From Pseudomonas sp. (GTDB lineage Bacteria; Pseudomonadota; Gammaproteobacteria; Pseudomonadales; Pseudomonadaceae), in NCBI RefSeq assembly GCF_017744435.1, contig NZ_JAGIBG010000004.1, positions 1 to 64,000 on the forward strand: DNA of 64,000 nt, given 5' to 3'. Below the pieces are notes generated by a model that worked only from the letters and a program-made list of their open reading frames with translations, made no database searches and was not told where the DNA came from. Shown one piece after another: positions 8,943-18,635 of the stretch (position 1 is the first letter of the stretch; each line of letters starts with the position of its first letter). Position numbers and translations under genes: made by a program.

Positions 8943-9571
8943 CCCGAACCCAGAAAACCGTCTTCATCCTCGTCGCCCTGGTCGCGCTGATCCTGGGCCT
9001 TACCGTCAACAAGGTGCTCAGTGAACGGGGCCAGCTGAACCCGACCGAGCTGATCGATGCCGGCATCATCCTGCTGCCGCAGAGCCGCGCGGTGGCCGAC
9101 GTGACCATGACCAACCAGGATGGCCAGCCGGTGCAGCTGGACGACCTGAAGGGCAAATGGTCGCTGCTGTTCTTCGGCTATACCTACTGCCCGGACATCT
9201 GCCCGACCACCCTGGCCCAGCTGCGCCAGGTGAAGAGCGAGCTGCCCAAGGAGGCCGTGGACCGGTTGCAGGTGGTGCTGGTGAGCGTGGACCCGAACCG
9301 CGATACACCGAACCAGCTGAAGCAGTACCTGGGCTATTTCGACAAGGATTTCGTCGGAGTGGCGGGGTCGATCGAAGATACCCAGAAGCTGGCCAATGCC
9401 TTGAGCATTCCGTTCATTCCAGCGGATACCAGCAAGCCGGGGTACACCGTGGATCACAGCGGCAACCTGGCGGTCGTCGGGCCGGATGGGCGTCAGCGCG
9501 GGTTCATTCGTGCGCCGTTCAACAACCAGAAGCTGGGGGCGCAACTGCCTGGGCTGGTCAAGCGGGATTGA
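8939..9571 (+). CDS. Sco1/SenC-family copper chaperone
   Basis: 210 residues: an N-terminal helix (about 8-24) and a thioredoxin-fold periplasmic domain. The copper site is complete: C84-PDI-C88 (YTYCPDICPTTL) and H173 in VDHSGN. Sco proteins load or reduce the CuA site of subunit II. Start overlaps the ctaB stop by 4 bases. Last gene of the oxidase assembly run; a REP pair follows. Confidence 0.94.
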   Translation: MTRTQKTVFILVALVALILGLTVNKVLSERGQLNPTELIDAGIILLPQSRAVADVTMTNQDGQPVQLDDLKGKWSLLFFGYTYCPDICPTTLAQLRQVKSELPKEAVDRLQVVLVSVDPNRDTPNQLKQYLGYFDKDFVGVAGSIEDTQKLANALSIPFIPADTSKPGYTVDHSGNLAVVGPDGRQRGFIRAPFNNQKLGAQLPGLVKRD

Positions 9572-9585
9572 TGGGGCTTTAAAAG

Positions 9586-9643
9586 CTTCGCGGGGCAAGC
9601 CCGCTCCTACAGGGGAATGTAGGAGCGGGCTTGCCCCGCGAAG
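9586..9643. repeat. REP pair between the Sco gene and metQ
   Basis: Two 25-base arms (9586-9610 and 9619-9643) are perfect inverted copies of a REP with core GAGCGGGCTTGCCCCGCGAA, 8 bases apart. The pair lies between convergent genes and could also end transcription from both sides. Confidence 0.85.
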
Positions 9644-9664
9644 AATCCTGCGCGATTGTTCGGC

Positions 9665-10438
9665 TTAGAACGCCGGCACCACAGCGCCTTTGTACTTCTC
9701 GTTGATGAACTGCTTCACCTCAGGCGAGTGCAGTGCAGCAGCCAGCTTCTTCATCGCGTCCGAGTCCTTGTTGTCCGGGCGGGCAACCAGGATGTTCACG
9801 TACGGCGAGTCTTTGCCTTCGATGGCCAGGGCGTCTTTCTCCGGGTTCAGCTTGGCTTCCAGCGCGTAGTTGGTGTTGATCAGGGCGATATCGACCTGGG
9901 TCAGCACGCGCGGGATGGTGGCCGCTTCCAGCTCACGGAACTTCACGCTTTTCGGGTTTTCGGCAACGTCCTTCACGGTCGACAGGATGTTGGTGTTGTC
10001 CTTCAGCTTGATCACGCCGGCCTTGTCCAGCAGCAGCAGGGCGCGGCCGCCGTTGGTGGCGTCGTTGGGGATGACCACGGTGGCGCCGGAGGACAGCTCG
10101 TCGAGCTTCTTGATCTTGGTCGAGTACACGCCCAGCGGCTCGATGTGCACGCCGGCAACGCTGACCAGGTTGGTGCCCTTGGCCTTGTTGAACTCATCCA
10201 GGTACGGCTGGTGCTGGAAGAAGTTGGCGTCCAGGCGCTTCTCGGCCACTTGCACGTTCGGCTGGATGTAGTCGGTGAATTCCTTGACCTTCAGGTCCAC
10301 GCCCTCTTTCGCCAGCTGAGGTTTGACGAAGTTGAGGATCTCGGCGTGCGGCACCGGGGTGGCGGCGACGGTTAGGGTTTCGGCGGCGTTGGCCGAGAAG
10401 GCCGCGACAGCGGCGACAACAGCAAGCAGCTTCTTCAT
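9665..10438 (-). CDS. metQ: D-methionine-binding protein MetQ
   Basis: 257 residues of the NlpA/MetQ solute-binding family. The signal peptide ends at about FSANA; there is no lipobox Cys, so it looks like a soluble periplasmic protein, whereas E. coli MetQ is a lipoprotein. The mature start LTVAATPVPHAEIL is typical of the family. Third gene of metN-metI-metQ, after a 64-base gap with two strong hairpins. AAGGAG precedes the ATG. Confidence 0.93.
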   Translation of the reverse strand: MKKLLAVVAAVAAFSANAAETLTVAATPVPHAEILNFVKPQLAKEGVDLKVKEFTDYIQPNVQVAEKRLDANFFQHQPYLDEFNKAKGTNLVSVAGVHIEPLGVYSTKIKKLDELSSGATVVIPNDATNGGRALLLLDKAGVIKLKDNTNILSTVKDVAENPKSVKFRELEAATIPRVLTQVDIALINTNYALEAKLNPEKDALAIEGKDSPYVNILVARPDNKDSDAMKKLAAALHSPEVKQFINEKYKGAVVPAF

Positions 10439-10454
10439 GAATCACTCCTTGTGA

Positions 10455-10494
10455 GGGCCGCGACGGCCCCCGAACGGGTCGGCCGGGCCGACCC
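10455..10494 (-). promoter_or_regulatory. Two tandem hairpins in the metI-metQ spacer
   Basis: Stems GGGCCG/CGGCCC (10455-10469) and GGGTCGGCC/GGCCGACCC (10476-10494) fill most of the 64-base spacer. No T-run follows. Such intercistronic hairpins often stabilise the mRNA so that the binding protein is made in excess over the permease; that role is inferred here. Confidence 0.55.
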
Positions 10495-10502
10495 CATTGG
10501 GG

Positions 10503-11177
10503 TTACTTACGGGAAAAATGCACGACCAGTTTGTCGCCCACGCTCTGCAGGACTTGAACCAGTACCAGCAGCAGCACCACGGTCACGACCATCACGTCGG
10601 TCTGGAAACGCTGGTAACCGAAGCGGATGGCCAGGTCGCCCAGGCCGCCAGCGCCGACCACGCCGGCCATGGCGGTGTACGACACCAGGGTGATGGCGGT
10701 GACGGTAATCGCCGCGAAGATGCCCGGACGGGCCTCCGGCAGCAGTGCACTGGTGATGATCTGGCGAGTGGTGGCGCCCATCGACTGGGTGGCCTCGATG
10801 ATGCCGCGGTCCACTTCACGCAGGGCGGTTTCCACCAGGCGCGCGAAGAACGGCGTGGCACCCACCACCAGCGGCGGGATGGCGCCGGCGACGCCCAGCG
10901 AGGTGCCGGTGATCAGCACGGTGAACGGGATCATCACGATCAGCAGGATGATGAACGGCAGCGAGCGCAGGATGTTGACCACCAGCGACAGCAGTGCATA
11001 CACGCCCTTCTGCTCGAACATCTGCTTCGGCCCGCAGAGGAACAGCAGCACGCCCAGTGGCAGGCCCAGCAGCACGGTGAAGAACAGCGAGCCGAACAGC
11101 ATGATCATGGTATCGACGGTGGCCAGCCAGATTTCGGCCCAGTCGACGTTGGCGAAGAAATTCAGGGCGTCCATCAA
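10503..11177 (-). CDS. metI: D-methionine ABC transporter permease MetI
   Basis: 224 residues with five predicted membrane helices and the BPD-transport signature around [16 protein letters not shown], the loop that docks on the ATPase. It forms the inner-membrane channel of the methionine importer. Its start overlaps the end of metN by 4 bases. Confidence 0.94.
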   Translation of the reverse strand: MMDALNFFANVDWAEIWLATVDTMIMLFGSLFFTVLLGLPLGVLLFLCGPKQMFEQKGVYALLSLVVNILRSLPFIILLIVMIPFTVLITGTSLGVAGAIPPLVVGATPFFARLVETALREVDRGIIEATQSMGATTRQIITSALLPEARPGIFAAITVTAITLVSYTAMAGVVGAGGLGDLAIRFGYQRFQTDVMVVTVVLLLVLVQVLQSVGDKLVVHFSRK

Positions 11178-12181
11178 CGCAGTACCTCCATATGTACGTC
11201 AGCTGCCTTGAAGCGGGCGAACGCCGCTTCCATGTCCCCGCCGATCAGGGCGAGGGTGAGCTGGCCATAGGGGACATCCTTGATGCGGTCGATACGCCCG
11301 GCGAGGATGCTGTAGTCCACGCCGGTTTCGCGGGCCACGGTGCCCAGCAGCGGGGCGTAGGTAGCGTCGCCCTGGAAGGTCAGGCGCACGATACGGCCTG
11401 GCACGTGGGCGAAGTCGTCGCGTTGCTCGCCTTCGTCGACCTGTTCATCTTCCTGGACGAAACGCTTGGTGGTTGGATGCTGCGGGTGCAGGAACACATC
11501 GGCCACCGGGCCTTGCTCGACGATCTGGCCGGCATCCATCACCGCCACGCGGTCGCAGACACGGCGGATCACGTCCATTTCGTGGGTGATCAGCACGATG
11601 GTCAGCTTCAGCTCACGGTTGATCTCGGCCAGCAGCTGCAGCACCGAAGCGGTGGTCTGCGGGTCGAGGGCGCTGGTGGCTTCGTCGCACAGCAGGATCT
11701 TCGGGTTGGTCGAAAGGGCGCGGGCGATGCCGACGCGCTGTTTCTGGCCGCCGGACAACTGCGCCGGGTACTTCTTGGCGTGGTCCGAAAGGCCCACGCG
11801 GGCCAGCAGCTCGGTAACCCGCTTGTCGATCTCGCTGCGCGACAGCTCACCGGCCAGGGTCAGCGGCAGGGCAACGTTGTCGGCGACAGTCTTGGACGCC
11901 AGCAGGTTGAAGTGCTGGAAGATCATCCCGACCTGCTGGCGGAAGCCGCGCAGCTGGCTGGCGTTGAACGCGGTGACGTCTTCGCCGTCGACGATGATCG
12001 TGCCGCCGGAAGGCTCTTCGAGGCGGTTGATCAGGCGCAGCATGGTGCTCTTGCCGGCGCCGGAATGGCCGATCAGGCCGAACACCTGGCCATTTTCAAT
12101 GGTCAGGCTGGTCGGATTCAATGCGGGGATTTCCCTACCGGCAACGCGGTAGGTCTTATGTACCTGTTGGAACTCGATCAC
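11174..12181 (-). CDS. metN: D-methionine ABC transporter ATP-binding protein MetN
   Basis: 335 residues. Walker [10 protein letters not shown] near residue 38, signature LSGGQKQR, Walker [10 protein letters not shown], and the C-terminal ACT-like (NIL) domain that lets MetN sense methionine. The start is GTG at 12181 ([13 protein letters not shown]), which matches the family's N-terminus; the open frame goes on 120 bases upstream without similarity. First gene of metNIQ and divergent from katE. Confidence 0.93.
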   Translation of the reverse strand: MIEFQQVHKTYRVAGREIPALNPTSLTIENGQVFGLIGHSGAGKSTMLRLINRLEEPSGGTIIVDGEDVTAFNASQLRGFRQQVGMIFQHFNLLASKTVADNVALPLTLAGELSRSEIDKRVTELLARVGLSDHAKKYPAQLSGGQKQRVGIARALSTNPKILLCDEATSALDPQTTASVLQLLAEINRELKLTIVLITHEMDVIRRVCDRVAVMDAGQIVEQGPVADVFLHPQHPTTKRFVQEDEQVDEGEQRDDFAHVPGRIVRLTFQGDATYAPLLGTVARETGVDYSILAGRIDRIKDVPYGQLTLALIGGDMEAAFARFKAADVHMEVLR

Positions 12182-12407
12182 GTAGCGAACCTTGTGGGGC
12201 GCATGGAATGTGGGGCAGCGGTTAGCTGAGGTCGCGCATTTTAGCCTTTTCCCATAGCTGTTCTTAGCATTTATTTCGTAATGCACCAATCTTTCGGGCA
12301 TATCGCGACAACCGGTAATTCTGATTGAACGCTCGACAAAGCCCTCCAGTCACTACTTGCACAAGCCCGACAGGGGCACGCCTGAAGACTGACGAGGAGA
12401 GCCGACC
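12182..12407. other. Divergent metN-katE intergenic region
   Basis: 226 bases holding both promoters. An imperfect inverted GCATT/AATGC repeat lies near 12269-12286, upstream of metN. I cannot assign an operator or a sigma factor with confidence. A good ribosome site (GAGGAGAG) precedes katE. Confidence 0.4.
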
Positions 12408-14537
12408 ATGCCCAGCAAGAAAACGGACGCGCCCAAACACAGCGAGGCCGCTGGCACCCAGACCCCTGACCGGGCCAACACCAATGCCAAGCTGCAGAGC
12501 CTGGAAACGTTCCGCAGTGACGCTACCGGCCAGGCACTGCGCACCAACCAGGGGGTGAAGATTGCCGACAACCAGAACAGCCTCAAGGCCGGCGCGCGCG
12601 GGGCCTCGCTGCTCGAAGACTTCATCCTGCGCGAGAAGATCACCCACTTCGACCATGAACGCATCCCTGAACGCATCGTCCACGCCCGCGGCACCGGGGC
12701 CCACGGATACTTCCAGAGCTACGGCTGCCATGCCGAGCTGACCAAGGCCGGTTTCCTGCAGGACCCTGAAAAGATCACCCCGGTGTTCGTGCGCTTTTCC
12801 ACGGTGCAGGGGCCTCGTGGCTCTGCCGACACAGTGCGCGATGTCCGCGGCTTTGCCGTCAAGTTCTACACCGATGAGGGCAATTTCGACCTGGTTGGCA
12901 ACAACATGCCGGTGTTCTTCATCCAGGACGCGATCAAGTTCCCCGACTTCGTGCATGCGGTCAAACCCGAGCCGCACAACGAGATGCCTACCGGTGGTTC
13001 GGCCCACGATACCTTCTGGGACTTTGTCTCGCTGGTGCCGGAGTCCGCGCACATGGTGATCTGGGCCATGTCCGACCGCGCCATTCCGCGCAGCTTGCGG
13101 ATGATGGAAGGCTTTGGCGTGCACACCTTCCGCATGATCAATACCGAGGGCGTGGCCAGTTTCGTCAAGTTCCACTGGAAACCGCGCCAGGGTGTGCACT
13201 CGGTGCTGTGGGACGAGGCGCAGAAGCTTGCAGGCAAGGACACTGACTACCACCGCCGCGACCTCTGGGAGGCGATCGAGACCGGTGATTACCCCGAATG
13301 GGAGCTGGGCGTGCAGATCGTGCCGGAAGCCGACGAGCACAGGTTCGACTTCGACCTGCTCGACCCGACCAAGCTGATTCCCGAGGAGCTGGTGCCGGTG
13401 ACCAAGCTGGGCAAGATGGTGCTCGACCGCAACCCAGACAACTTTTTCGCCGAGACCGAGCAAGTGGCCTTCTGCCCGGGGCATATCGTGCCTGGCATCG
13501 ACTTCAGCAACGACCCGTTGCTGCAGGGCCGGTTGTTCTCTTACACCGACACCCAGATCAGCCGCCTTGGCGGCCCCAACTTCCATGAAATCCCGATCAA
13601 CCGGCCGGTGGCGCCGAACCACAGCAGCCAGCGCGACGCCATGCACCGCATGACCATCGACAAGGGCCGGGCTTCGTACGAGCCTAACTCCATCGATGGC
13701 GGCTGGCCCAAAGAGACGCCGCCCGCCGCGCAGGACGGCGGCTTCGAGAGCTATCAGGAGCGTATCGATGCGCACAAGATCCGCCAGCGCAGCGAATCGT
13801 TCGGCGACCACTTCTCCCAGGCGCGGCTGTTCTTCCAGAGCATGAGCCCGACCGAGCAGCAGCACATTATCAAGGCCTACAGCTTCGAGCTGGGCAAGGT
13901 GGAGCGCGAGACCATTCGCCAGCGCGAGGTGAACGAGATCCTCGCCAACATCGACCTGAAACTGGCAACGGCGGTGGCAGCCAACCTCGGGCTGCCGGCG
14001 CCGAAGCAGGGCAGGGTGCAGGTGAAAGGCGGCAAACCCGCGCAGTCCAAGGCGTTGAGCCAGATGAGCCACCCCGGTGATGTCGGGATCAAGGGGCGCA
14101 AGATCGCCGTGCTGGTGGCCGAGGGCGTGGAGGCTGCGAGTGTCGACAAGCTGGTCAAGGCGCTGGAGGCCAAAAGTGCTCGGCCGATGCTGCTGGGCCC
14201 GACTTCGGCGCCGGTGAAAACGGCGGACGGCAAGCCGTTGCCGGTCGATGCGTCGATGGAGGGGATGCCGTCGATCATGTTCGACGGGATTGTGGTGCCC
14301 AAGGGGGTGGACAAGGCCTTGGCTTCAAGTGGGGTGGCCAAGCACTTCCTGCTGGAGGGCTACAAGCACCTCAAGGCAATGGTGTTGACCAAGGACTTGC
14401 TGAGCAGCCTGGGGCTCAAGGAAGACAAGGGATTGTTGCTGGGGGATGAGCAGAAGAGCGTGGGTGCCTTTGTCAAAGCAGTAGAGGGGCATCGGGTGTG
14501 GGAAAGGGAAGCAGCTGCAGAGGCTGTACCGGCCTAG
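12408..14537 (+). CDS. katE: Large-subunit catalase HPII
   Basis: 709 residues, in the size range of clade 2 catalases. The catalytic His is H92 in [10 protein letters not shown]. The distal Asn region ([13 protein letters not shown]) and the proximal haem Tyr segment ([14 protein letters not shown]) are intact. The C-terminal flavodoxin-like domain of large catalases follows about residue 560 ([15 protein letters not shown]). It decomposes hydrogen peroxide in the cytoplasm. Large catalases are usually RpoS-controlled; no -10 element was assigned. Confidence 0.95.
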   Translation: MPSKKTDAPKHSEAAGTQTPDRANTNAKLQSLETFRSDATGQALRTNQGVKIADNQNSLKAGARGASLLEDFILREKITHFDHERIPERIVHARGTGAHGYFQSYGCHAELTKAGFLQDPEKITPVFVRFSTVQGPRGSADTVRDVRGFAVKFYTDEGNFDLVGNNMPVFFIQDAIKFPDFVHAVKPEPHNEMPTGGSAHDTFWDFVSLVPESAHMVIWAMSDRAIPRSLRMMEGFGVHTFRMINTEGVASFVKFHWKPRQGVHSVLWDEAQKLAGKDTDYHRRDLWEAIETGDYPEWELGVQIVPEADEHRFDFDLLDPTKLIPEELVPVTKLGKMVLDRNPDNFFAETEQVAFCPGHIVPGIDFSNDPLLQGRLFSYTDTQISRLGGPNFHEIPINRPVAPNHSSQRDAMHRMTIDKGRASYEPNSIDGGWPKETPPAAQDGGFESYQERIDAHKIRQRSESFGDHFSQARLFFQSMSPTEQQHIIKAYSFELGKVERETIRQREVNEILANIDLKLATAVAANLGLPAPKQGRVQVKGGKPAQSKALSQMSHPGDVGIKGRKIAVLVAEGVEAASVDKLVKALEAKSARPMLLGPTSAPVKTADGKPLPVDASMEGMPSIMFDGIVVPKGVDKALASSGVAKHFLLEGYKHLKAMVLTKDLLSSLGLKEDKGLLLGDEQKSVGAFVKAVEGHRVWEREAAAEAVPA

Positions 14538-14538
14538 G

Positions 14539-14555
14539 GGGCTGCTTCGCAGCCC
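14539..14555 (+). terminator. Hairpin at the katE stop
   Basis: GGGCTGC-TTC-GCAGCCC begins two bases after the stop codon. There is no T-run, so it is a weak terminator candidate or part of the adjacent REP. Confidence 0.4.
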
Positions 14556-14559
14556 ATCG

Positions 14560-14640
14560 CAGGCAAGCCAGCTCCTACAGGGGTTGCACAGGCCTTGGTG
14601 CTTGCGCCGTACCTGTGGGAGCGGGCTTGCCCGCGAAAGC
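14560..14640. repeat. REP pair between katE and the lipoprotein gene
   Basis: A degenerate copy (GCAGGCAAGCCAGCTCCTAC, 14560-14579) faces a standard copy with core GAGCGGGCTTGCCCGCGAA (14619-14637). Between convergent genes. Confidence 0.7.
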
Positions 14641-14642
14641 TT

Positions 14643-15350
14643 TTATCGCTGATGCGGGACCAACACCACCTGTGCCGGCATCGACCGCTGAATCTCATGC
14701 TTCTGCTTCAACTGGAACCCGCTGTCGAGCTTGTGCACGCGCTTCTCCAGCAGGCTCTTCAGCCAGGGCGCATCCTGAGTACGGGGTACCTGGAACACCA
14801 CGTCACACTGGTAATTGACCACGTCCTTGGCAATTTCGTCGAGCTGGCGACGCATCGCCCGGATGTCGGTGGTCTTCAGCGCGATCACCGTGCTCGGTGC
14901 CGTCGGGTCGATCACCCGCGCCTGGGGCTTGGCCTCAGCCGCCTTCAAGGCCGCTTCGGCCTTCTCCAGCTCGGCCTTGCGCGCCTGGGTCACGGCATCG
15001 CCGCCGGTCACGGCCGGTGCCTGCGGCATCAGCGCCCGGGCGCGGGCCAGGGCGGTGGCGGCGGCATTGACGTCACCCTTCTGCAGCACGATCTGGCTGC
15101 GTTTCAGGTAGGCCTCGGCCAGCTGGCGCTGGTTTTGTTCCAGGCGTGCGTCATCCGGTGACTGCGCCTGCAGGGCAGCCAGCTGGTCTTCGGCGGTGGC
15201 CAGCTCGTTGCTGGCGATACTCTGTTGCAGCTGCTGCCAGGCATCGGCTTGGGCAGGTGCATCGGCCTGCTCCACCGGCGCGCTGGAACACGCGGCCAGG
15301 AACAGGGAAAACGCGGCAACAAGCAGATAACGGGATGCGAACGGCTTCAT
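14643..15350 (-). CDS. Lipoprotein of unknown function downstream of znuB
   Basis: 235 residues with a lipoprotein signal (LFLAAC, Cys21). The centre is Ala/Gln-rich helix with TPR-like spacing (about 35-110) and a Lys/Glu/Ala coiled-coil stretch (about 120-145); the C-terminal part is an unassigned domain. It lies 127 bases downstream of znuB on the same strand, an order I recall from other pseudomonads, so co-expression with zinc uptake is possible. I do not know its function. Confidence 0.8.
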   Translation of the reverse strand: MKPFASRYLLVAAFSLFLAACSSAPVEQADAPAQADAWQQLQQSIASNELATAEDQLAALQAQSPDDARLEQNQRQLAEAYLKRSQIVLQKGDVNAAATALARARALMPQAPAVTGGDAVTQARKAELEKAEAALKAAEAKPQARVIDPTAPSTVIALKTTDIRAMRRQLDEIAKDVVNYQCDVVFQVPRTQDAPWLKSLLEKRVHKLDSGFQLKQKHEIQRSMPAQVVLVPHQR

Positions 15351-15477
15351 TCCTGCGACTCTCTATTTGCGCAAAAAGCGAGCAAGTCTACACCCAGGTG
15401 CGCACGCTCGAAAATAAGTCTTACAGACCCTTTACCGGTGAAAAGGTTGCAGGGTGCAACTCTGTGCACCCCGGTTT

Positions 15478-16260
15478 TCAGCGTTTTGGCAGGGCCAGGC
15501 TCAGCAAGAATAGCACTGCCGCGCAGACCACGATCGACGGCCCGGCCGGGGTGTCCTTGAACCAGGACATGGCCAGGCCGCCGCACACGGCGGTAATGCC
15601 GAGCAGGCTGGCACCCAGTGCCATCTGCTCTGGCGAGCGGGCGTGGCGCTGGGCGGCAGCGGCGGGAATGATCAGCAGCGAGGTGATCAGCAGCACGCCG
15701 ACGATCTTCATGGCCACGGCAATGACCACGGCGATCAGCAGCATCAGCGCCATGCGCAGGCCCGCTACCGGCAGGCCTTCGACCATGGCCAGTTCCTCGT
15801 GCACGGTGACCGCCAGCAACGGCCGCCACAGCGCGGCGAGCAGCAGCAGGACCAGCGCGCTGCCGCCCAGGATCCAGGCCAGGTCGGTGGTGCTGATGGC
15901 CAGCAGGTCGCCGAACAGGTAGGCCATCAGGTCGATGCGCACGTCGTGCATGAAACTCAGCACCACCAGGCCCAGCGACAGGGTACTGGGGGCGAGGATG
16001 CCGAGCAGGGTATCGGAGGCCAGCGGCTGGCGTTGCTGCAAGGTCACCAGCAGGATCGCCAGCAGCAGGCAGCCCACGGTCACCGCCAGGGCCGGGCTGA
16101 CATCCAGCACGAAGCCCATGGCCACGCCCAGCAGCGCGGCATGGGACAGGGTGTCGCCGAAGTACGCCATGCGCCGCCACACCACGAACGAGCCGAGCGG
16201 GCCCGCTACCACTGCCAGGGAAAGGCCCGCAAGCAAGGCGTAAAGAAGAAAATCAGCCAT
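15478..16260 (-). CDS. znuB: Zinc ABC transporter permease ZnuB
   Basis: 260 residues with about eight membrane helices, ABC-3 family, containing [15 protein letters not shown] near residue 35 and [17 protein letters not shown] near 190. It forms the inner-membrane channel for zinc. The ATG at 16260 ([12 protein letters not shown]) is chosen because it begins the first helix; it overlaps znuC by 8 bases. Confidence 0.94.
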   Translation of the reverse strand: MADFLLYALLAGLSLAVVAGPLGSFVVWRRMAYFGDTLSHAALLGVAMGFVLDVSPALAVTVGCLLLAILLVTLQQRQPLASDTLLGILAPSTLSLGLVVLSFMHDVRIDLMAYLFGDLLAISTTDLAWILGGSALVLLLLAALWRPLLAVTVHEELAMVEGLPVAGLRMALMLLIAVVIAVAMKIVGVLLITSLLIIPAAAAQRHARSPEQMALGASLLGITAVCGGLAMSWFKDTPAGPSIVVCAAVLFLLSLALPKR

Positions 16261-17026
16261 GCTTGCAGTGCTCTCCGTGAACATGGGCGCCAGGGGCGAC
16301 GACCGAGCCATGCAGGTCGTGGCTGTGGTCGTGATGGTGGTGGTAGACAGCCAGGCTCGGGGCATTCTGGCCAAACAACTCGACGAAGGCCGGGTCGTTG
16401 CTGACCTGCTCGGGGTGGCCCGAGCAGCACACGTGGCGGTTCAGGCAGACCACCTGATCGGTGGCGCTCATCACCAGGTGCAGGTCGTGGGAGACCATCA
16501 GCACGCCGCAGCCGTGGCGGTCGCGCAGGCGGGTGATGAGGTTGTACAGCTCGGTCTGGCCGACTACGTCGACACCTTGAACCGGCTCGTCGAGCACCAG
16601 CAGCTGCGGCTCGCGCAGCAGTGCCCGGGCCAGCAGCACCCGCTGCATCTCGCCGCCGGAAATGGTCTGGATAGGGCTGTCGATGACCTGTTCGGCGCCC
16701 ACTTCCTGCAGCGCCGACAAGGCAGCCGCGCGGTCTACGCCGGGCACCAGGCGCAAGAAGCGCAGCACCGACAGCGGCAGCGTGGCGTCCACCTGGATCT
16801 TTTGCGGCATGTAGCCGATACGTAGCTTCGGCTTGCGCCAGACCTTGCCGCGGTGCGGCTTGAGCAGCCCGAGTACGGCGCGCACCAAGGTGGTCTTGCC
16901 GGCACCGTTGGGGCCGATCAGGGTGACGATCTGGCCGGGCGCCACCGACAGGTCGATGCTGTCGAGCACGGCCTCGCCACCAAAGCTGACGCCGACCTGC
17001 TCGAGGCGGATCAGGGCGTCGCTCAT
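16253..17026 (-). CDS. znuC: Zinc ABC transporter ATP-binding protein ZnuC
   Basis: 257 residues. Walker [10 protein letters not shown], signature ISGGEMQR, Walker [13 protein letters not shown]. The C-terminal tail is rich in His ([13 protein letters not shown] and [10 protein letters not shown]), typical of ZnuC and possibly a zinc sensor or buffer. Start overlaps the zur stop by 4 bases. Confidence 0.94.
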   Translation of the reverse strand: MSDALIRLEQVGVSFGGEAVLDSIDLSVAPGQIVTLIGPNGAGKTTLVRAVLGLLKPHRGKVWRKPKLRIGYMPQKIQVDATLPLSVLRFLRLVPGVDRAAALSALQEVGAEQVIDSPIQTISGGEMQRVLLARALLREPQLLVLDEPVQGVDVVGQTELYNLITRLRDRHGCGVLMVSHDLHLVMSATDQVVCLNRHVCCSGHPEQVSNDPAFVELFGQNAPSLAVYHHHHDHSHDLHGSVVAPGAHVHGEHCKHG

Positions 17027-17508
17027 GCCGCGCTCCGGCAGTTGGCGCACAGGCCGACGATTTCCACCGTCTGGGTTTCGACGCTGAAGCCCACGCCCTT
17101 GGCGCTGTTGATGATGGCGTCGCTGATGCTGTCCTGCTCAAGCTCGATGGCCACGTGGCATTCGCGGCAGATCAGGAACTGGCCCTGGTGCGCGTGCTCC
17201 GGGTGGCTGCAGCCGATGAAGGCGTTGAGCGACGCGATGCGGTGTACCAGGCCGTTCTCCAGCAGGAAGTCCAGCGCGCGGTACACGGTCGGCGGCGCAG
17301 CGCGGCGGCCGTCCTGTTCACTGAGCACGGCAAGGATGTCGTAGGCGCCCAACGGCTTGTGGCTCTGCCACACCAGCTCCAGCACACGCCGGCGCAGTGC
17401 GGTCAGGCGCAGGCCTTGGCGCGTGCACAGGGCATCGGCTTCGGACAGCGCGCTGTGCACGCAATGGGAATGATCGTGGGGACGGTGAGCCAGCGGCGTG
17501 ATGGACAT
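17023..17508 (-). CDS. zur: Zinc uptake regulator Zur (Fur family)
   Basis: 161 residues. An N-terminal winged helix ([28 protein letters not shown]) is followed by a zinc-binding dimer domain with CREC near residue 114 and CANC near 154, the structural zinc sites. The first 15 residues are His-rich. It represses zinc uptake when zinc is replete. First gene of zur-znuC-znuB, divergent from znuA across a 66-base region with a Zur-like box, so autoregulation is likely. Confidence 0.94.
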   Translation of the reverse strand: MSITPLAHRPHDHSHCVHSALSEADALCTRQGLRLTALRRRVLELVWQSHKPLGAYDILAVLSEQDGRRAAPPTVYRALDFLLENGLVHRIASLNAFIGCSHPEHAHQGQFLICRECHVAIELEQDSISDAIINSAKGVGFSVETQTVEIVGLCANCRSAA

Positions 17509-17534
17509 GGGCAGCGACGGTTCTGGATGGAGAC

Positions 17535-17547
17535 GTTATTATGTTAC
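17535..17547. promoter_or_regulatory. Candidate Zur box between zur and znuA
   Basis: GTTATTATGTTAC is a near-palindrome resembling the Zur consensus GTTATAnnATAAC. It sits in the 66-base divergent region, 27 bases before zur and 27 before znuA, where one repressor site could silence both sides. Confidence 0.65.
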
Positions 17548-17574
17548 CTGTTTCTGACGAGTCGAGTATTCATC

Positions 17575-18483
17575 GTGCCCAGATTCCTTGTGCTTTTTGT
17601 CGCTTTCATCGCCTGTTCGGCGCAGGCCGACGTGCGTGTGCTGACCAGTATCAAACCCCTGCAGCAGATTGCCGCCGCCGTGCAGGATGGCGTGGGCAAC
17701 CCGGACGTGCTGCTGCCGCCGGGCGCTTCGCCGCACCACTACGCCCTGCGCCCGTCCGACGTGCGCAAGGTCGGCGATGCCGACCTGCTGTACTGGATCG
17801 GCCCCGACATGGAGAACTTCCTGCCACGGGTGCTGGGCAGCCGCAGCAAGCCGACGGTGGCCGTACAGTCGCTTTCAGGCATGAAGCTGCGCCACTTTGG
17901 CGAGGACAGCCATTCCCATGAGGAGGCGGACCAGGACGACCATGACCACGATCACCGCCCAGGCAGCCTGGATGCGCACCTGTGGCTGTCGTCAGTCAAT
18001 GCCCGGGTGATTGCGGCGAAGATGGCGGCTGACCTGGCGGCGGCGGACCCGGCCAATGCGGCGCGCTACCAGAGCAACCTGAAAGCCTTCACCGAGCGCC
18101 TGGATGGCATGGATGCGCGGATCAAGGCGCGGGTGGCCGGTATCGCCGGCAAGCCTTACTTCGTGTTCCATGAAGCGTTCGACTACTTCGAGTCGGCCTA
18201 TGGCCTGCAGCACACTGGCGTGTTCAGTGTGGCATCCGAGGTGCAGCCGGGCGCACAGCATGTGGCCGCGATGCGCAAGCGCCTGCAGGAAGTGGGCAAG
18301 ACCTGTGTGTTCAGCGAGCCACCACTGCGGCCGCGCCTGGCCGAGACACTGACGGTCGGGCTGCCGGTACGTTTGGCGGAGCTGGATGCCCTGGGTGGCA
18401 CCGATCCGGTGGATGCCAAGGGCTATGAGCGCTTGCTCGAGAAGCTCGGTGGTGACCTCGCAGGCTGCCTGGAACAACTCTAA
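17575..18483 (+). CDS. znuA: Zinc-binding protein ZnuA
   Basis: 302 residues. Signal peptide ending near ACSAQA, then a cluster A-I metal-binding fold with ligands in SPHHYALRP, the DAHLWLS segment and FHEAFDYF. The family's charged His-rich loop is present near 107-127 (alternating H, D, E). It captures periplasmic zinc for ZnuBC. The start is GTG at 17575 because the signal peptide begins there; longer in-frame starts would run across the Zur box and into zur. Confidence 0.93.
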   Translation: MPRFLVLFVAFIACSAQADVRVLTSIKPLQQIAAAVQDGVGNPDVLLPPGASPHHYALRPSDVRKVGDADLLYWIGPDMENFLPRVLGSRSKPTVAVQSLSGMKLRHFGEDSHSHEEADQDDHDHDHRPGSLDAHLWLSSVNARVIAAKMAADLAAADPANAARYQSNLKAFTERLDGMDARIKARVAGIAGKPYFVFHEAFDYFESAYGLQHTGVFSVASEVQPGAQHVAAMRKRLQEVGKTCVFSEPPLRPRLAETLTVGLPVRLAELDALGGTDPVDAKGYERLLEKLGGDLAGCLEQL

Positions 18484-18500
18484 GGCGAGGCACGGCCCTT

Positions 18501-18615
18501 GTAGGAGCGGCCTTGTGTCGCGAAAGGGCCGCGCAGCGGCCCCAGATTTCCAGCGTCAAGGCATAGTTTGCTGGGGCTGCTTCGCAGCCCTTTCGCGACA
18601 CAAGGCCGCTCCTAC
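18501..18615. repeat. REP pair of the second class between znuA and thrB
   Basis: Inverted arms share core TAGGAGCGGCCTTGTGTCGC followed by GAAAGGGC (18501-18530 and 18586-18615). This core differs from the GCGGGC-TTGCCCGCG class elsewhere in the window. Each arm carries an inner hairpin (GGCCGCGCAGCGGCC; GGGCTGCTTCGCAGCCC). Lies between convergent genes. Confidence 0.85.
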
Positions 18616-18635
18616 AAAAGCGACCGCAGCTGGGT

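Noticed and set aside
12264..14072. 602-codon minus-strand open frame antisense to katE
   Set aside because: Opposite a complete, conserved catalase and rich in His/Arg/Val as expected of a shadow frame.
14539..14555. katE hairpin as a strong terminator
   Set aside because: Good stem but no T-run; listed at low confidence.
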